From the NCBI GenBank assembly GCA_965240325.2, contig OZ251231.1, forward strand, positions 2,108,001 to 2,172,000: DNA of 64,000 nucleotides, written 5' to 3'. The number at the start of each line of letters is the position of its first letter. The first letter of the stretch is position 1. The notes below the pieces were generated by a model that was given only the letters and a program-made list of their open reading frames with translations, made no database searches and was not told the origin of the DNA. Source of the stretch: Rebecca billardiae RCC1528. Taxonomy: Eukaryota > Haptophyta. The translations under genes were made by a program, and so were the position numbers. This document shows, one piece after another, positions 23,523-35,543 of the stretch.

Positions 23523-26500
23523 TCAGCTCGCGTCCGCCTTGACGGGCTTGCGGAATGTCACCTCATACAGCCTCTCGATCGGCTTGGCATCCGTGTCGCC
23601 GAGGTTCATGATCTCTTCGTACTGCAGGCACGCGCGCGCGCGCGGCGAGGGCGAGGGCGCGCGTGAGCGACGTGGGCGGCCGTCGCGCCGCGGCGGGGCT
23701 TGCGCGCGCGCGCGCACCCGTGTCTTCAGCTTCTTCGTGGCGAAGAGGGCGAACTCCTTGGCGTCGTCCGACCAGCGGTCGACCAGAGGCGCGAGCGTGG
23801 ACGACGCGTCCTCGCGCCAGTCGAAGTAGCCCTCTGCGTGGGCGCGGAGGCGCGCGGGCGCGCACAGCCGGCATGTCAGGCGCTGGGCGCACGTGGCGCC
23901 GGGCGCGGCTGCGGCGCGCGCGCGCGCGGCGCACCGGCGTAGCTGTAGATGGCCTCCCACAGCTCGGGCATCTCGTCGGCGAGCACGGCGCCCTTGCCGC
24001 GCTGCAGCGCGATCGCCTTCTCCATGTGCCCCTTGAAGGCGCTCAGCGCCTCCTTCTCCTCCTTGACCCACGCGCGCATCGCGACCACGTCGCGCAGCAT
24101 CTGCTCGCGCTGGTTGATGCCCGCGCGCATCACCTTGATGCGCGCCGCCTCGACGTCCGTGCGGAACTTGGTCGGGCGCGGCAGGTGCGAGCCCGGCCTG
24201 CCGCCGCGCGCGAGCAGGATCGCGAGCACCACCTTCCCCTCGTCCGTCCCGTCGCGCAGCGCGTCGTCGTACGCCGTGTTGCCAAACGCGTCTTCGAGGT
24301 TGACGTCGATGCCCTCGACGTCGACCAGAAAGTTGAGCGCGTTCACGTTGCACGAGGACGCGGCGAGGTGGACGGGCGCGCGGCCGAGCTCATCCTGCTC
24401 GTTCACCGAGCAGGCGAACTTGATGATGCGCAGCAGGTTCTCCACGTCGGTCGTCGTGGCGGACTCGTTCACGTACCGCGCGATGTCGAACTCGCCGAGC
24501 CGCGCGCCGTGCTTAATGAGCAGCGCGCACGCCTCGTCCTGGTGGCCGAGCAGCGCGTCCTGCAGCGCGGTCGCGCCGCGCAGGTCGCGGATGTTCACGT
24601 CCGAGTTGTTCTCGATGAGCAGCGTGAGGTTCTCCGTCCGCCCCTCCGCCGCCGCCACGTGCGTCGCCGAGCGCTTCTCCAGCGTGCCCGCGTTCACGTT
24701 GCCGCCGAACGAGCAGAAGCGCTGCAGCACCACCGTGCCGTTGGGGATGGCGCCGGCCGCGCACATCTCCTCGGAGACGTTGCGCGTGCCGTGCAGCCCG
24801 CCGTGGCTGGAGAGCAGCGCCGCCACGTCGAAGTTGTCGGACTGCAGCGCGTCGTCGAGCGCGGTGTGCCCGATCTTGTCCTCCGCGTTCACGTCGGCGC
24901 GCGCGGCGAGCAGCAGCTCGATCAGCTTCTTGTGTCCGCCGCATGCGGCGAGCTGCAGCGGGCGGCGGCCGTGCGCGTCCGCGTGGTCCACGTCCATCGA
25001 GCGCGCGGAGAGCAGCCGACGCACCTTCTCGAACTCGCCCTTGACGCACGCGACGCACACCTTGGCGTGCATCATCTCGTCGCGCCTGGCCTTGGCGTCG
25101 GTCAGCGTCTGCGCGCGCGCGCGGCGCCGGGTCGGGCGGGCGGGGCTCGGCTCAGCTCAGCTCAGCTCGCGGCGCGCGCGCGCGCGCGCGCGCGAGGCGG
25201 GCGGCCGCGGTCGAGTCTGCCTGCACGCCGCGGGTGCGGGCGCGGGTGCGGCGGCGCGCGCGCGCGGCGCACCTGCTGCAGCGAGACGATGCCGGAGGCG
25301 GAGCCCTCCGAGTGGCCGCCGTTGGAGGAGCGGCCGTCCTCCGAGCCCTTGTCCGAGGAAGACTGGTACGAGCTCGTGCCCAGCGAGTTGGAGCTGTGGC
25401 TGGACTTGCCGCCGGAGGAGGCCTTGGAGCGGCCCGAGCGCGCGGAGCCCAGGCCTGCGCGCGCGCAGAGGGAGCGGTCAGCCGAGCAGCCGCGGCGCTG
25501 CACCCCACGCACGCCCGCGCTGCACCCCGCGCACGCGCGCGCTGCAGCTGCTCCGTGCGCGCACCGATCCCCTCGTACATGCGCACGGCGTTGTCCATCA
25601 GCAGGTCCTCCTGCGAGGGGAACGACTTGAGCAGCTCGCGGTACAGCTCCATGCCGAGCACGAACGTCGTCGCCTTGTCGCTGCGCGACACCTTGGCCGT
25701 CTTGTAGTGCCGGATGTTGAAGACGAACGCCACCTCGCCCAGGAACTCGCCCGGGCCGACCGCCTGGTTCTTGTCGTCGCTCTGCTCCGCCTCGTCACCG
25801 TCAGAGATGTCGACGGTGCCCGAGGCGAGGAGGATGAGCTCCTTGCACTGGTCGCCCGTGCGGTAGATCACGGTCTCCGCCTCGATCTCGCGCTCGGTGA
25901 GCACGGCGGAGAGCCGGTCGACGAAGCCCTCGTTGCACCCCTTGAGCAGCGTGGTGCCGAGCAGCAGCGCGCGGTTCGTGTTGGACGACACCTCCATCTG
26001 CAGCGGCACGGGCATGCCCGTGTAGATCTGCTCAGAGTCGATGTTGGAGAAGGAGGCGTGCTGCATCTTGTCCACGAAGAACTTGGTCATCCGCTCCTTC
26101 AGGTCGGCGGGCACGTGCACGTGCCGCACGTACGCGTGCACGAGCTCGAGGTGCGCGCGCTTGCCCACGATCTCGTCGTCCATCTTCATCACGATCCCGG
26201 AGATGCCGCCCACGCAGTACGCGTCTGCGGCGAGAGGAGCGGCGCCGGGCGTGCGCGCGGGGGAGCGCGGCGTGAGGCGCGGCGCGGCGCGCGGCGTGGC
26301 TCGGCGTGCGCGGCGCGCGCACAGATCGTCATGTTGATCACGCAGAAGCACACGAACATGGCGAACTCGACGTAGGTGGCGGGCAGCTGCACGACGCCGA
26401 GCGCGGAGATGAGAGAGAGGACGAAGAAGACCGCGGTGATGTAGTGCTCCATGATGCGCTCCTCGGGCGACATGTGCGTGAGCAGCCCGTCCTCGCCGCC

Positions 26501-29500
26501 CACCATCACGCGCTGCCGCAGGTAGTACGTCGCCCACGTGTTGTCCCACTTGCTCAGCGCCATCTGCGAGAAGCCGATCACGTTCCACACGCCCGCGGCG
26601 TAGTGGATGATCACGAGCAGCGGCAGCGCGTTCTTGAGCAGGCCCTTGCCCATCTCGCGGTCGGACAGCCCGGCCTTCCACGCCTTGAACGTGGCGAGCA
26701 GGTAGCGCGCGTTGAGCATGCGCAGGTGGCGCACGCCGAAGCGCACCATCGGGTCGACGCCGAGCGCCCACAGCACCTGGTCGTGCGGCCAGCACGCGAA
26801 CGCGTCGAGCGCAAAGTCGTGCGAGAGGTAGTGCGAGCGCACCTCTGCCGGCACGAAGATCTCGACGGACTTGTCGTTGATGAAGGTGGTGTTGAAGCGC
26901 ATGGCGATGCGCAGCACGTAGAAGACGTCGCACACCGCGTTCACGTACGGCACCCAGCCCATCAGCACCACCTGCTCGAAGAAGCACAGCTGCATCGGCA
27001 CGGTGAGCACGTCCCACAGCACCACCAGCCGGAAGAGGTACACGCTCAGCGTGTTGAACCGAGAGTGGCACGACGCAATGAACCACGGCCACACGGTGGT
27101 GGTGCCCGCGCCCGCCTCGACGCCCGCCGCGTCCGCCGAGACGATCTCGCGGTTGCCCACGTGGATGTCGAAGTGCTCGAGCAGCCCGACCAGCCCCTTC
27201 TTCTTGGTGCCCTTGGCCGCGCCGACGGCGTTCTCGCCGCCGCCCGCCTGCCGGATGCGCGCGACGCGCTCGCGCAGCTTCGTGATCAGCTTCTCCCACG
27301 TCACGACGATGTCGGCCGCCTCGGCCGCCTCGAGGTCGGCGGCGCTGAGCAGCAGCGAGTGGTTGAACGCCGCCTGCTCCTCCTCGTCCTCGCCGGGCTC
27401 GCCGCCGACCGCGAGCCCCACCTCGCCCTCGGCCGCCACCGCGACCGGCTCGCCCGGCCGCGGGATCTTGAGCTCGAGCTCGCGCTCGACCCACGTGCGG
27501 ATGTGCTCGGTGGTGGTCTCCATGGGGACCGCGATGGCGTGCTGCACCACGGCGAGCAGCACGTGCGCATCCACCGGCTCGGTCGGGACCAGCCGCCCCG
27601 TCTCGACGCGCAGCGTGAGGTTGTCCGCGAGCAGCATGCACGCGGTCGCGGTGCCGAGCGCGCCGTTCAGCTCCGTCACAATCGACGCCTCCGCCGCGGC
27701 GACGCGCGCCGCCTCCGCCTTCGCCGCCTTCGCCTTGGCCTGCGCGGCCTTGGACATCGGCTTCGCGCCGACCGAGCTCAGCGCCTCGCCCTGGCGCAGC
27801 TTCGGGATGAAGACGCCCTGCGCGTTCGTCATGCCGTTGGCGCCCGCGACGCCGTCCTCGCCCACCGCCAACAGGATCCACGAGGAGACGCCGATGAAGA
27901 ACTGCGCCTCGGACATGGACTGCGCAGGGCGGTTGCTGCGCCCCTTGGCGCGCAGGTTGATGATCTGGTCGTTGCCGTACGCGATCGAGCGCTCGTGCCC
28001 CTGCACCGTCGCCACGGACGGCGCCTCGGCGGGCGGAGCCTCCTCGGCCTCGGCCTCGGCCTCGTCGGCCGCGACGACCGCGCTCACGCCGCCGCGCACC
28101 GCGGCCGCGGCCGCGGCCGCGGCCGCGTTGGCGGACACGGCGCCCGCCTCGGTCGCCGGCGCCGACTCGTCCTCGAGCGGCTCCGCCGGCGGCGGCATGA
28201 CGTTCGCGCGGTTTGGGTCGTCGGCGGCGTCGGCGGCGTCGGCCGCCGCGTTCGCGGCCGCCTTTGCGTCGGACGCATCGAGCGCGTCCTTGGCCTCGGC
28301 GGCGTTGCGGTCGTCGGAGGACCTGCGGTCGGCGGAGCCGTCGTCCGCGTCGGCGGCGACGGCGGCGAAGAGCGCCTCGAGCTCCTCGTCAATGCCCTTG
28401 CCGCCCTCCGCCTGCTGGCCGACGAGCAGCGTCGTGCGGCGCGAGTTGCCGCCCTCCTCCACCACGCGCGAGTTCTGCCGCGATGACCGCCGGTTCGCGC
28501 CGCCCATGGCCGCGCGCATCATCTCCGTCTCGGCCGCCTGCGCGTCCTCCGCGTCCGCCGCGCCCACGTCGTCCGGCGGCGCGGTGAGGTTGCGCGACGC
28601 GGCCATCAGGTAGGTGAGCAGCGACTTGATCTCCTCCGAGCCGAACTCGCCCAGCTCGCCCTGCAGCTTGCGCACGTCGCGCATCCGGATCTGCCCGCTG
28701 TGCGACGCGTCGAACACGCGGAAGAGGCGCGTGATGATGAAGCACGCCTCCTCAATCGCGCCGATGCTGCCGCTCTCGGCGCCGTCGGCCGCGCCCGAGG
28801 TGCGCGGCGAGTCGCTGGGCGAGCGGGCGCCGTCGGCCTCGCCCTTCGCGCTCACGCCGCTCGCGCGCTCCTCCGCGTTGAAGCTCGTGCGCAGCCGCGC
28901 GGCCATGCCGCTGAAGCGGCCCTTGCGCTTGGGCGAGCCATACGGGTCGTCGTATGCGTCGGCCGCGCCGTCCGCGTCCGCGCTCGCGCGCGCCGGCTCG
29001 TCGGCGCCCTCGGTCGCGGCCGCCGCGCCCTTCGCCTGCGCGCGCTTCCGCCGGCGCTGGCCGTACCGCTCGGCGAGCGCGTCGATGAAGCGGCTCGAGC
29101 AGAAGAGCGTCACGTGCCCAAGGTCGCTCAGGAAGAAGGGCTCGTCGCCAGCGTCGCCCGCGAGCGGCATGCCGCCGGCGACGGGCGCGCGGCCGACGTT
29201 GGCCTTGGCGTCGTTGATCTGCTTGGAGAGGTCGATCAGCACCGCGCCGGTCTTCGAGCCGCGGCGCAGCGTGTCCTTGAACGAGCCGCTGCCCTTCGAA
29301 TCGACGCGGCTCATCGCCGCCGCGGCCGCCGCCGCCGCCGCCGCCGCCGCCTTTGGCTCGCCGTTCGAGTTGCGCCGGCCGTACAGAGAGCCGCCGGCCG
29401 CCGCCGCCGCCGCCGCCGCCGCCGCCTGCGGCTGCTGCGAGTGCCGCTCGCGCTCGGCGCCGGCCTTGGCCGCCTTCGACGGCGGCATGGGCGCGGAGGC

Positions 29501-32500
29501 GCCGAGGATCGTCTGCAGCTCGTCGTACACGCTGTCCAGCACCTCGTCCGCCCGCTCGGCGTCGAGCTCGAACGTGGTGACGAGCATCGCGTGCAGCTCG
29601 CGGTCCTCGGCCGTGCGCCGCTCGAGCCCGTCGAGGTGGGCGTAGCGCTCCGAGGAGAGCGCGCTCGCGAAGCGGTCGCGGATGTCGATCAGCCCGGCCT
29701 CGGCGGACGGCAGCTGCAGCACCAGCTTGATGAACTGCTTCGACGCCGCGCGCGAGTCCTGCTGCGAGTCCTGCTGCTGCTCGGCCGAGTCGAGCTGCGC
29801 GCTGAGCTTGCCGCCGACCGACTGCGGCCTGCCGCCGCCGTCGTCGCTGTCGTTGTCGTCGTCGTCGTCCTTGTTGTCGTCGTCGGGGTCCGAGTCGGTG
29901 TCCGAGTCGAGCTCCTCGCCGTACTCGTTGATCCAGAAGTCCGCCCACTTGCCCACCACCGTAAAGAGCTTGCGCTGCGAGCGGTACAGGTGGCCCAGGT
30001 CGCCGGCGAGCTCGACGATCGACATCTCGACCTCGCGCGCCTTGTCGACCAGCTCGGTGGCGTGGTGGTCGTGCAGCTCGGCGAGCTTCGTCACGCTCTT
30101 GGTCACCTCGTACAGGTTGAGGGTCTTCGCCTTGTCCATCTTGAACTGGATCGCGGGGTCGCCCGCGAACTTGGCCGGGATCGACGCGCCCGCCGAGATC
30201 AGGATGCTCGCGATCTTGAGGTCGACGTTGAGCGCGTCCATCAGCGGCGGCCGCTCCCACCGATCGCCGCGGTTCACGTCCGCCATCGCCTTCACGAGCA
30301 GGTAGACGCTGGAGATCGAGCCGGAGGAGACGGCGAAGTGGAGCGGGGTGCGCTGGTCGTAGTCCGGCTCGTCCACCTTCGCGCCCACCGTCACGAGGAA
30401 GCGCAGCCGCTCCACGTCGCCGCGCAGCGCCGCCTGCCGCACCATGTTGGCCATGTGCTCGCCCTCAGGCCGCGCGGACGCGCGCACCAGCATCTGCGCG
30501 ACGAGGTGGTGGTTGAGCAGGATGGCGTCGTCGAGGGCGGAGCGGCCGTGGCGGTCGCGCACGTGCACGTCGCACATGTTCGAGATCAGGTACTCCGTCA
30601 CGCGCACGTTGCCCTCCGTCGCGGCCACGTGCAGCGCGGTGCGCCCGTCGTAGTTCTTCGAGTCGAGCGCCACGCCGTGCGCGACCAGCATCGTCATCAT
30701 CGGCATGTCGCCCTTCTTGGCGGCGGAGTGCGTCCACGCGTGCGGCAGGTCGAGGATGAGCTGCGCGCCCGCCTTCACCAGCTCGTCCGCCACCGCCGAG
30801 TGCTTGCCCTTCATCGCGTTCTCGAACGGCGACGCGCCGAAGCGGTCCTTCACGGCCGTGTTGGCGCCGAGCTCGCACAGCAGCTTGACGACCGTGCTGT
30901 GGCCCTCGTTGCACGCGAGGTGGAGCGGCGTGCGCTTGTCGTGCGAGGTGGCCTGCACGTCGAAGCCGCGCGCGATGAGGCCGCGCACCGTCTCCACGTC
31001 GCCCAGCCGCACCGCGATCGCCATCTGCGAGAACAGCTCCTCGTTCCGGTCGAGGATCGCGGTGCGGATCGTCGTGCGCAGCGCCTCGAACTCCTTGAGC
31101 TCGTCCTCGTCCATCTGCTCGGCAAACCCGCCGGTCGCGAGGTCGGCGCCCTGCTTGTCGAGGCCGTACTTGCGCAGCACGTTCTGCAGGATGAGGTCGG
31201 TCTGCTCGGGGTACGCCGCGATGATCTCGAGGAACGTCGTCGCGGTGAGCACGCTCAGCGTCACCTCGCCCTTGGAGGACGCGAGCGCCGTGTACGGGTG
31301 CGGGATGCCGATGAAGAAGGCGACCTCGCCCACCACCTGGCCCGGGCCCAGCTCGGAGCGGACGGTGGAGATGAGCTGCTCGCCGCGCCACATGTGCAGC
31401 GTGCCGCCCACACACCACAGCAGCTCGGCCGCGCCGTCGCCGCGCTTGAAGAGGACTTGGCTCGGCTGCCGGCGCGCGCGGCGGCGGAGGGCGTGCCGGT
31501 CGGGTGCGGTGCGGCGCGCGTGGCGGCGGCACCGGCGGGGGCGGCGCCGAGACGTGAGGCGGCAAGATTCGCGCGCGCGCGCGGGGGGGGCGGCGCGCGG
31601 CGGCGCGGCGCGCGCGGCGCGCGCGGTGCGTCGCGCACGCACCATCATGTACCGCTCGCGCAGGTACAGCGTGACGTACGTGAGGAACTGGTGGTTGCAC
31701 GACCAGAAGACCCACGTCTGCTCCATCTGCCGCATGTGCTGCGAGGACGCGACCTCGACGCGCAGCGAGAGCGGCATCTGCCCGTTGATCAGGTCGGAGC
31801 CCGCGGCGAGCTTGCGGTGCTGGAACTGGTAGTGCTCGCGGATGCGGAACGCGAGCTCCTTCGGCAGCTTGCGCTCGGCGACGTAGTCGTCCACCGCCTT
31901 CATCAGCTCGTTGTAGTGCACGGTGCTCTGGTCGGTGCGCACGAGGTACTGGAAGAGCGTGCCGAGCACGAACGCGTAGAACACCATCTGGATGGCGGCG
32001 ACAAGCGCGGCGAAGAGCACCTCGGCCTTCTCCGTGAGGATGATCGTGCCGTAGCCCATCGACGTGAGCCCCATCCACGCCATGTACAGGCTCATCAGGT
32101 ACTGCTGCACCAGCGTGGCGTGCAGCGGGTCGAGGTCGGCGTTCTCGGTCAGCAGCGGGATCTGCGCCGGCCAGTTGGGCAGCTCGAGCGGCTGGTTGGA
32201 CCAGCGGCCGCCGAGCGCCCACCAGCAGCAGGCGACCTGCCGTGCGGCGGCGCGCGCGATGGGGAGGCGGCGCGCGGCGGCGCAGCACGCAGGGCGAGCA
32301 TGCAGCGTGAGCGAGCGCGCACCGGGCGCAGCTCCCTCGCTCGGCGCGCGCATGCATCGCACGCAATCGCGCGGCACGAGCGCGCACCCAGTGCGGCACG
32401 GAGAGGATGACGATGGAGAACTTGTACGCGGCGAGGAACTTGACGTTGACGGTGAGGTCGGTGTTGATCTCCTGCACGTACATGATCAGCTCGCGCACGC

Positions 32501-33287
32501 GCACCGTGCGCACGATCTGCACGAGCGACCACATCCAGTCGTTGCCCGTCAGGATGTAGATGGCGCGCGCGACGTGCAGCGAAAAGGTCGTGCCGATGTC
32601 GCGCGCGGCGTGCTTGGGCTCGTAGAGGCCGATGACGCTCATGTCGTCGGCGCCTTGGCTCGCCGCCTCCGCGATGAGCTTCTCGCGCTCCTCGCCGACC
32701 GGCTGGTCGATGATCTTCTTGCAGATCCAGCACAGCTCGAACAGGTCGCCGACCACGTCGATGATGATAGCGACGCTGCTGTACGCGAGCTCGTGGGGGA
32801 AGGCGAGGCGGAGCGGGATCATCAGCTCCTCGAGCGTGAAGACCGGCACGCGCGCGAGCCGCGTCAACGCCATGTACTTCTGCTGCCGCTCGCGCTCCTC
32901 CGTCACGAGCTGCTGCCGCGTGCGCTCGTCGTCGAGCGTCGCCTCCTCGCCCGCCAGCACCGTGCGCCACTTCACGGTGCGGTCGCCGGCCCTTCGCCGG
33001 CCGTGCTCGGCGCTCGATTTGAGGATGCCCTTCACGGCCTTTGCCTCCCTCCCCTTGCCCTTCTTTGGGTCGCCGTCCTCATCGTCCGACGAGTCGTCGC
33101 CCTTGCGGCGGAGGAGCACGCCGTCAACGAGCTTGCGCGCGCGATAGCCAACGCCGCGCGCGGCGCCGGCGACGCCGCCGCGCCCCACGACGCGCGGGGA
33201 GTCGTCTTGGCCATCGGCGCTCGTCTTCTCCTCGTTGACGTCCGCGTCGGCCTCCGCCTTGAGTGGTGTCACCTTGCTTTCGCCCAT
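23523..33287 (-). CDS. Giant tandem cyclic-nucleotide-type channel (two channel units, CNBDs, ankyrin repeats)
   Basis: Eight exons: 33287-32388, 32236-31643, 31465-26323, 26224-25565, 25454-25273, 25108-23935, 23833-23718, 23621-23523, giving 2,955 residues. All junctions keep frame. Unit A (residues ~115-900) has transmembrane segments, a pore with filter SMGYGT (GYG at 361-363, encoded 32056-32048), a C-linker, a cyclic-nucleotide-binding fold (~499-620; GEVAFFIG) and ankyrin repeats of the plant AKT type (TPLHLACNEGH, TALHVAATEG). A low-complexity linker holds an EF-hand-like loop DASHSGQIRMRD near 1416. Unit B (~1950-2870) repeats the plan: six-helix region, pore with SALGVVQ in place of GYG (ALG at 2186-2188), CNBD-like fold (GEFLGEVAFVFNIRHYKTA) and ankyrin repeats. 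Unit A should pass K+; unit B's selectivity is doubtful. Two units per chain suggest a two-chain pseudotetramer (inference). Ligand-contact residues in both CNBDs look degenerate. Confidence 0.88.
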
Positions 33288-34011
33288 CGACGACGCTCGC
33301 GCGTCGGCGTGTTGTCGGGTGTGTGCGAGAGTTTCGCGTGTTGGTGTTTCGCAGGTCGGCGCTCTTGGCGCGCTCGCCTTCTCCACACCCAACCGACGCG
33401 CTCGTCAAAACATTCTGAGTAGTACTCTTTCTCAGTTTTGACGGCACCTTGTATCGGATGAATCGGGCCTTTCTATTCATCCGTGGGATCTGCCGATCTC
33501 CCGCGTTCGCGCGGAGGAGAGGTTCGGCAATTTACTCAGGCAGCCAATCCCAACAGCGGCCGCAGCTACCCCCCAGGTAAAAAGTCTCCCATAACATATC
33601 CCCATCCATACGCGGAGCGGGATCCAATATGGGTTATTGTCGCATGGGTCATCTACTCATACATGAGAATTGGACCTTCCGCTCCCTATGCGAACAACAT
33701 GTGTTGGGGCGCCCCGAACAATGTGAGTATGGAGTGCATGGGTCATGGTGGGCGAAAAGATATACTGTCCAACTGCTCCATAGGTGTTGGAGACGAATCG
33801 CATGAGTGATCTATGAGCAGAACATTCTCCCTCGAGAAAATTCGCAGTCTCGAATCACACTGCTGCCCACCGACCTCGACCGAACTGCACATTATTGCTT
33901 GGGAGCCGCGACCAGACTGCCAGATAGAGGAATTCGCCCCGAGCCGCGAAGACGTCAAGACCAAGGCCCTTGTCAAGACGAGCTTTGACATGTGACATGA
34001 CACAGCGCACT

Positions 34012-34043
34012 TTTTTCGTCAGGCTCATGAGCCTGACGAAAAA
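34012..34043. repeat. Perfect 32-bp palindrome
   Basis: TTTTTCGTCAGGCTCA is followed at once by its exact reverse complement with no spacer, giving a 16-bp arm on each side. In RNA it would form a long hairpin ending in a U/A-rich foot. It could be a transposon end junction, a cruciform or a transcript-end structure. Confidence 0.85.
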
Positions 34044-34588
34044 TAACCTGCGCGGGCCTCGCGAGAGGCAAAACGCATGGCACACATAGGGAGAACGAGA
34101 TTGGGTCGTAAAGTCGTGCATGGGCTTTACGACGACTTACTCAACTTCCGCCAGCCGTTGGCTCCGACTCCGAGTCCCGTCCATGGCGACGGCCTCGTCA
34201 ACGAGGGATTAGGGCTTGCCATCGGGGCTTCATGTCGGTGGCGCTCATTGGAGAGAGCGGCTAGGTAGACGACAGATGAGAGCGGGTGTTCTCACTACGT
34301 CTGCTTCTCAGCTGTGCGCAGTTGACCCCGGCGGACAGTCCGCTGCGGGAGTGCGGCGGTGGCAGGCCGGGCCCGACGGCGCGGTCCGCGCGGACACGGA
34401 CACGGTCACGGTGACACGGATCAGACTGAGACTGAGATCGACAGTCTCCGCGCTGGGGCCGCGCTTGGACAGTCGGTCGCGTCACTCCAATTGCCGCCAG
34501 CATCGTCGACCCGTTGCACGCGTGAGCGCCGAAAAAACGACACTTTGGCAGTGATAGTCATCAGCACCGTCGCCGCATCGTGGGCATG

Positions 34589-34616
34589 CCGCTGCCGCCG
34601 CCGGCGGCGGCAGCGG
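34589..34616. repeat. Perfect 28-bp GC palindrome
   Basis: CCGCTGCCGCCGCC is followed directly by its reverse complement. GCC-type triplets make such palindromes easier by chance in this genome, so it carries less weight than the AT-containing one nearby. Confidence 0.7.
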
Positions 34617-35215
34617 GAGCGTGGCAGCAGATCTACCACCTTCCGCGTTACGCGCTGCGTCGTGCGCGCCAGGTGGCAGGTTTCCCAGGTCCGCCGCGCG
34701 GAAGGCAGCGTGAGCGGTCGGCGAGCGCACGGAGATGAGAAGTAAGCGCGCATCGTGAGAGCTTCAGCAGCTTGCCCACGCGCTTCACGAAGGCGGTGTG
34801 GTTGCGTGCGCACGCCTTCTGTACCCGTACCCGCGATCAAAGCGTGAGCCACTCCCTAGGTCTTGCCTGCGCATCGCGGGCCGCGCCTCGTCTCCTGAAT
34901 CCTCGTTCACGAGGACAGCACGTGTATCCGTGTACGCGCTCGCGGCCGATGGCGGCTCCCCGCGTCGAGAGCCGTTTGGCTGGAGCCGCATCCAAGGGCA
35001 TGTATCCTCACGGCCCCACCCGATGCTGACGCTGAGGTGGCGTGCTTGCCGAAGGTAGCCGCATTGGCTGATCTCTCTGCCTTTGGGCAACCCTTTGCAA
35101 CCGCGCCGGCTCACGCTGCCAGCGCGCGCGCGGCGTGGCTTCGTGGTGGACACCTGCCCTGGGTTTTGTCGTTCGTTCTCAGCGACGGTTGGGTCGATTG
35201 ACATGCGGATTGGAT

Positions 35216-35248
35216 TGGTGCATTGCGAATCGGCTTCGCAATGCACCA
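35216..35248. repeat. Hairpin: 14-bp perfect stem, 5-nt loop
   Basis: TGGTGCATTGCGAA pairs exactly with the copy at 35235-35248 across the loop TCGGC. It lies about 300 bp downstream of the SFI1-like stop codon (minus strand), so a 3'-end or processing role is possible but unproven. Confidence 0.8.
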
Positions 35249-35543
35249 TTGCGCTCGGATCGGCGCGGACGTCAGCCATGCGGCAGCGCGAGCGACAAAA
35301 CCGCGAGATTTCATACGCTTGTCGTTTTTTCATACGCTCACGGTTACTCACCCGTGCAACGGGTCCGTCGCGATCAGCATGGTAGTCATCGTCCATCTAC
35401 CGACTGACGACGATCTCGGCGGCTCGCCCCGCGCCGGTCGCGGATCGCCGATCTGCTGCCTGATTTAGCATCATAAGACGACGCGACTGCGAACTGTGAC
35501 TGTGACTGTGTGCGACCACGGCACCGCTGATCAACATATTGCA

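Larger units (their letters stand above)
33288..35543. other. Intergenic region with several perfect palindromes
   Basis: About 2.3 kb between two minus-strand genes. The left half is less GC-rich. It contains three clean inverted repeats listed separately (34012-34043, 34589-34616, 35216-35248). A 203-codon minus-strand frame at 34785-35396 crosses one of the hairpins and resembles no family I recognise, so I treat it as unsupported. No tRNA-like cloverleaf was found. Confidence 0.5.

Noticed and set aside
28700-32410. 1,236-codon plus-strand frame opposite the tandem channel
   Set aside because: Antisense to clearly conserved channel and ankyrin exons; composition is Arg/Leu/Val/His without motifs.
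34785-35396. 203-codon minus-strand frame between channel and SFI1-like genes
   Set aside because: It crosses a perfect hairpin, has no recognisable motif and lacks the codon bias of nearby genes.
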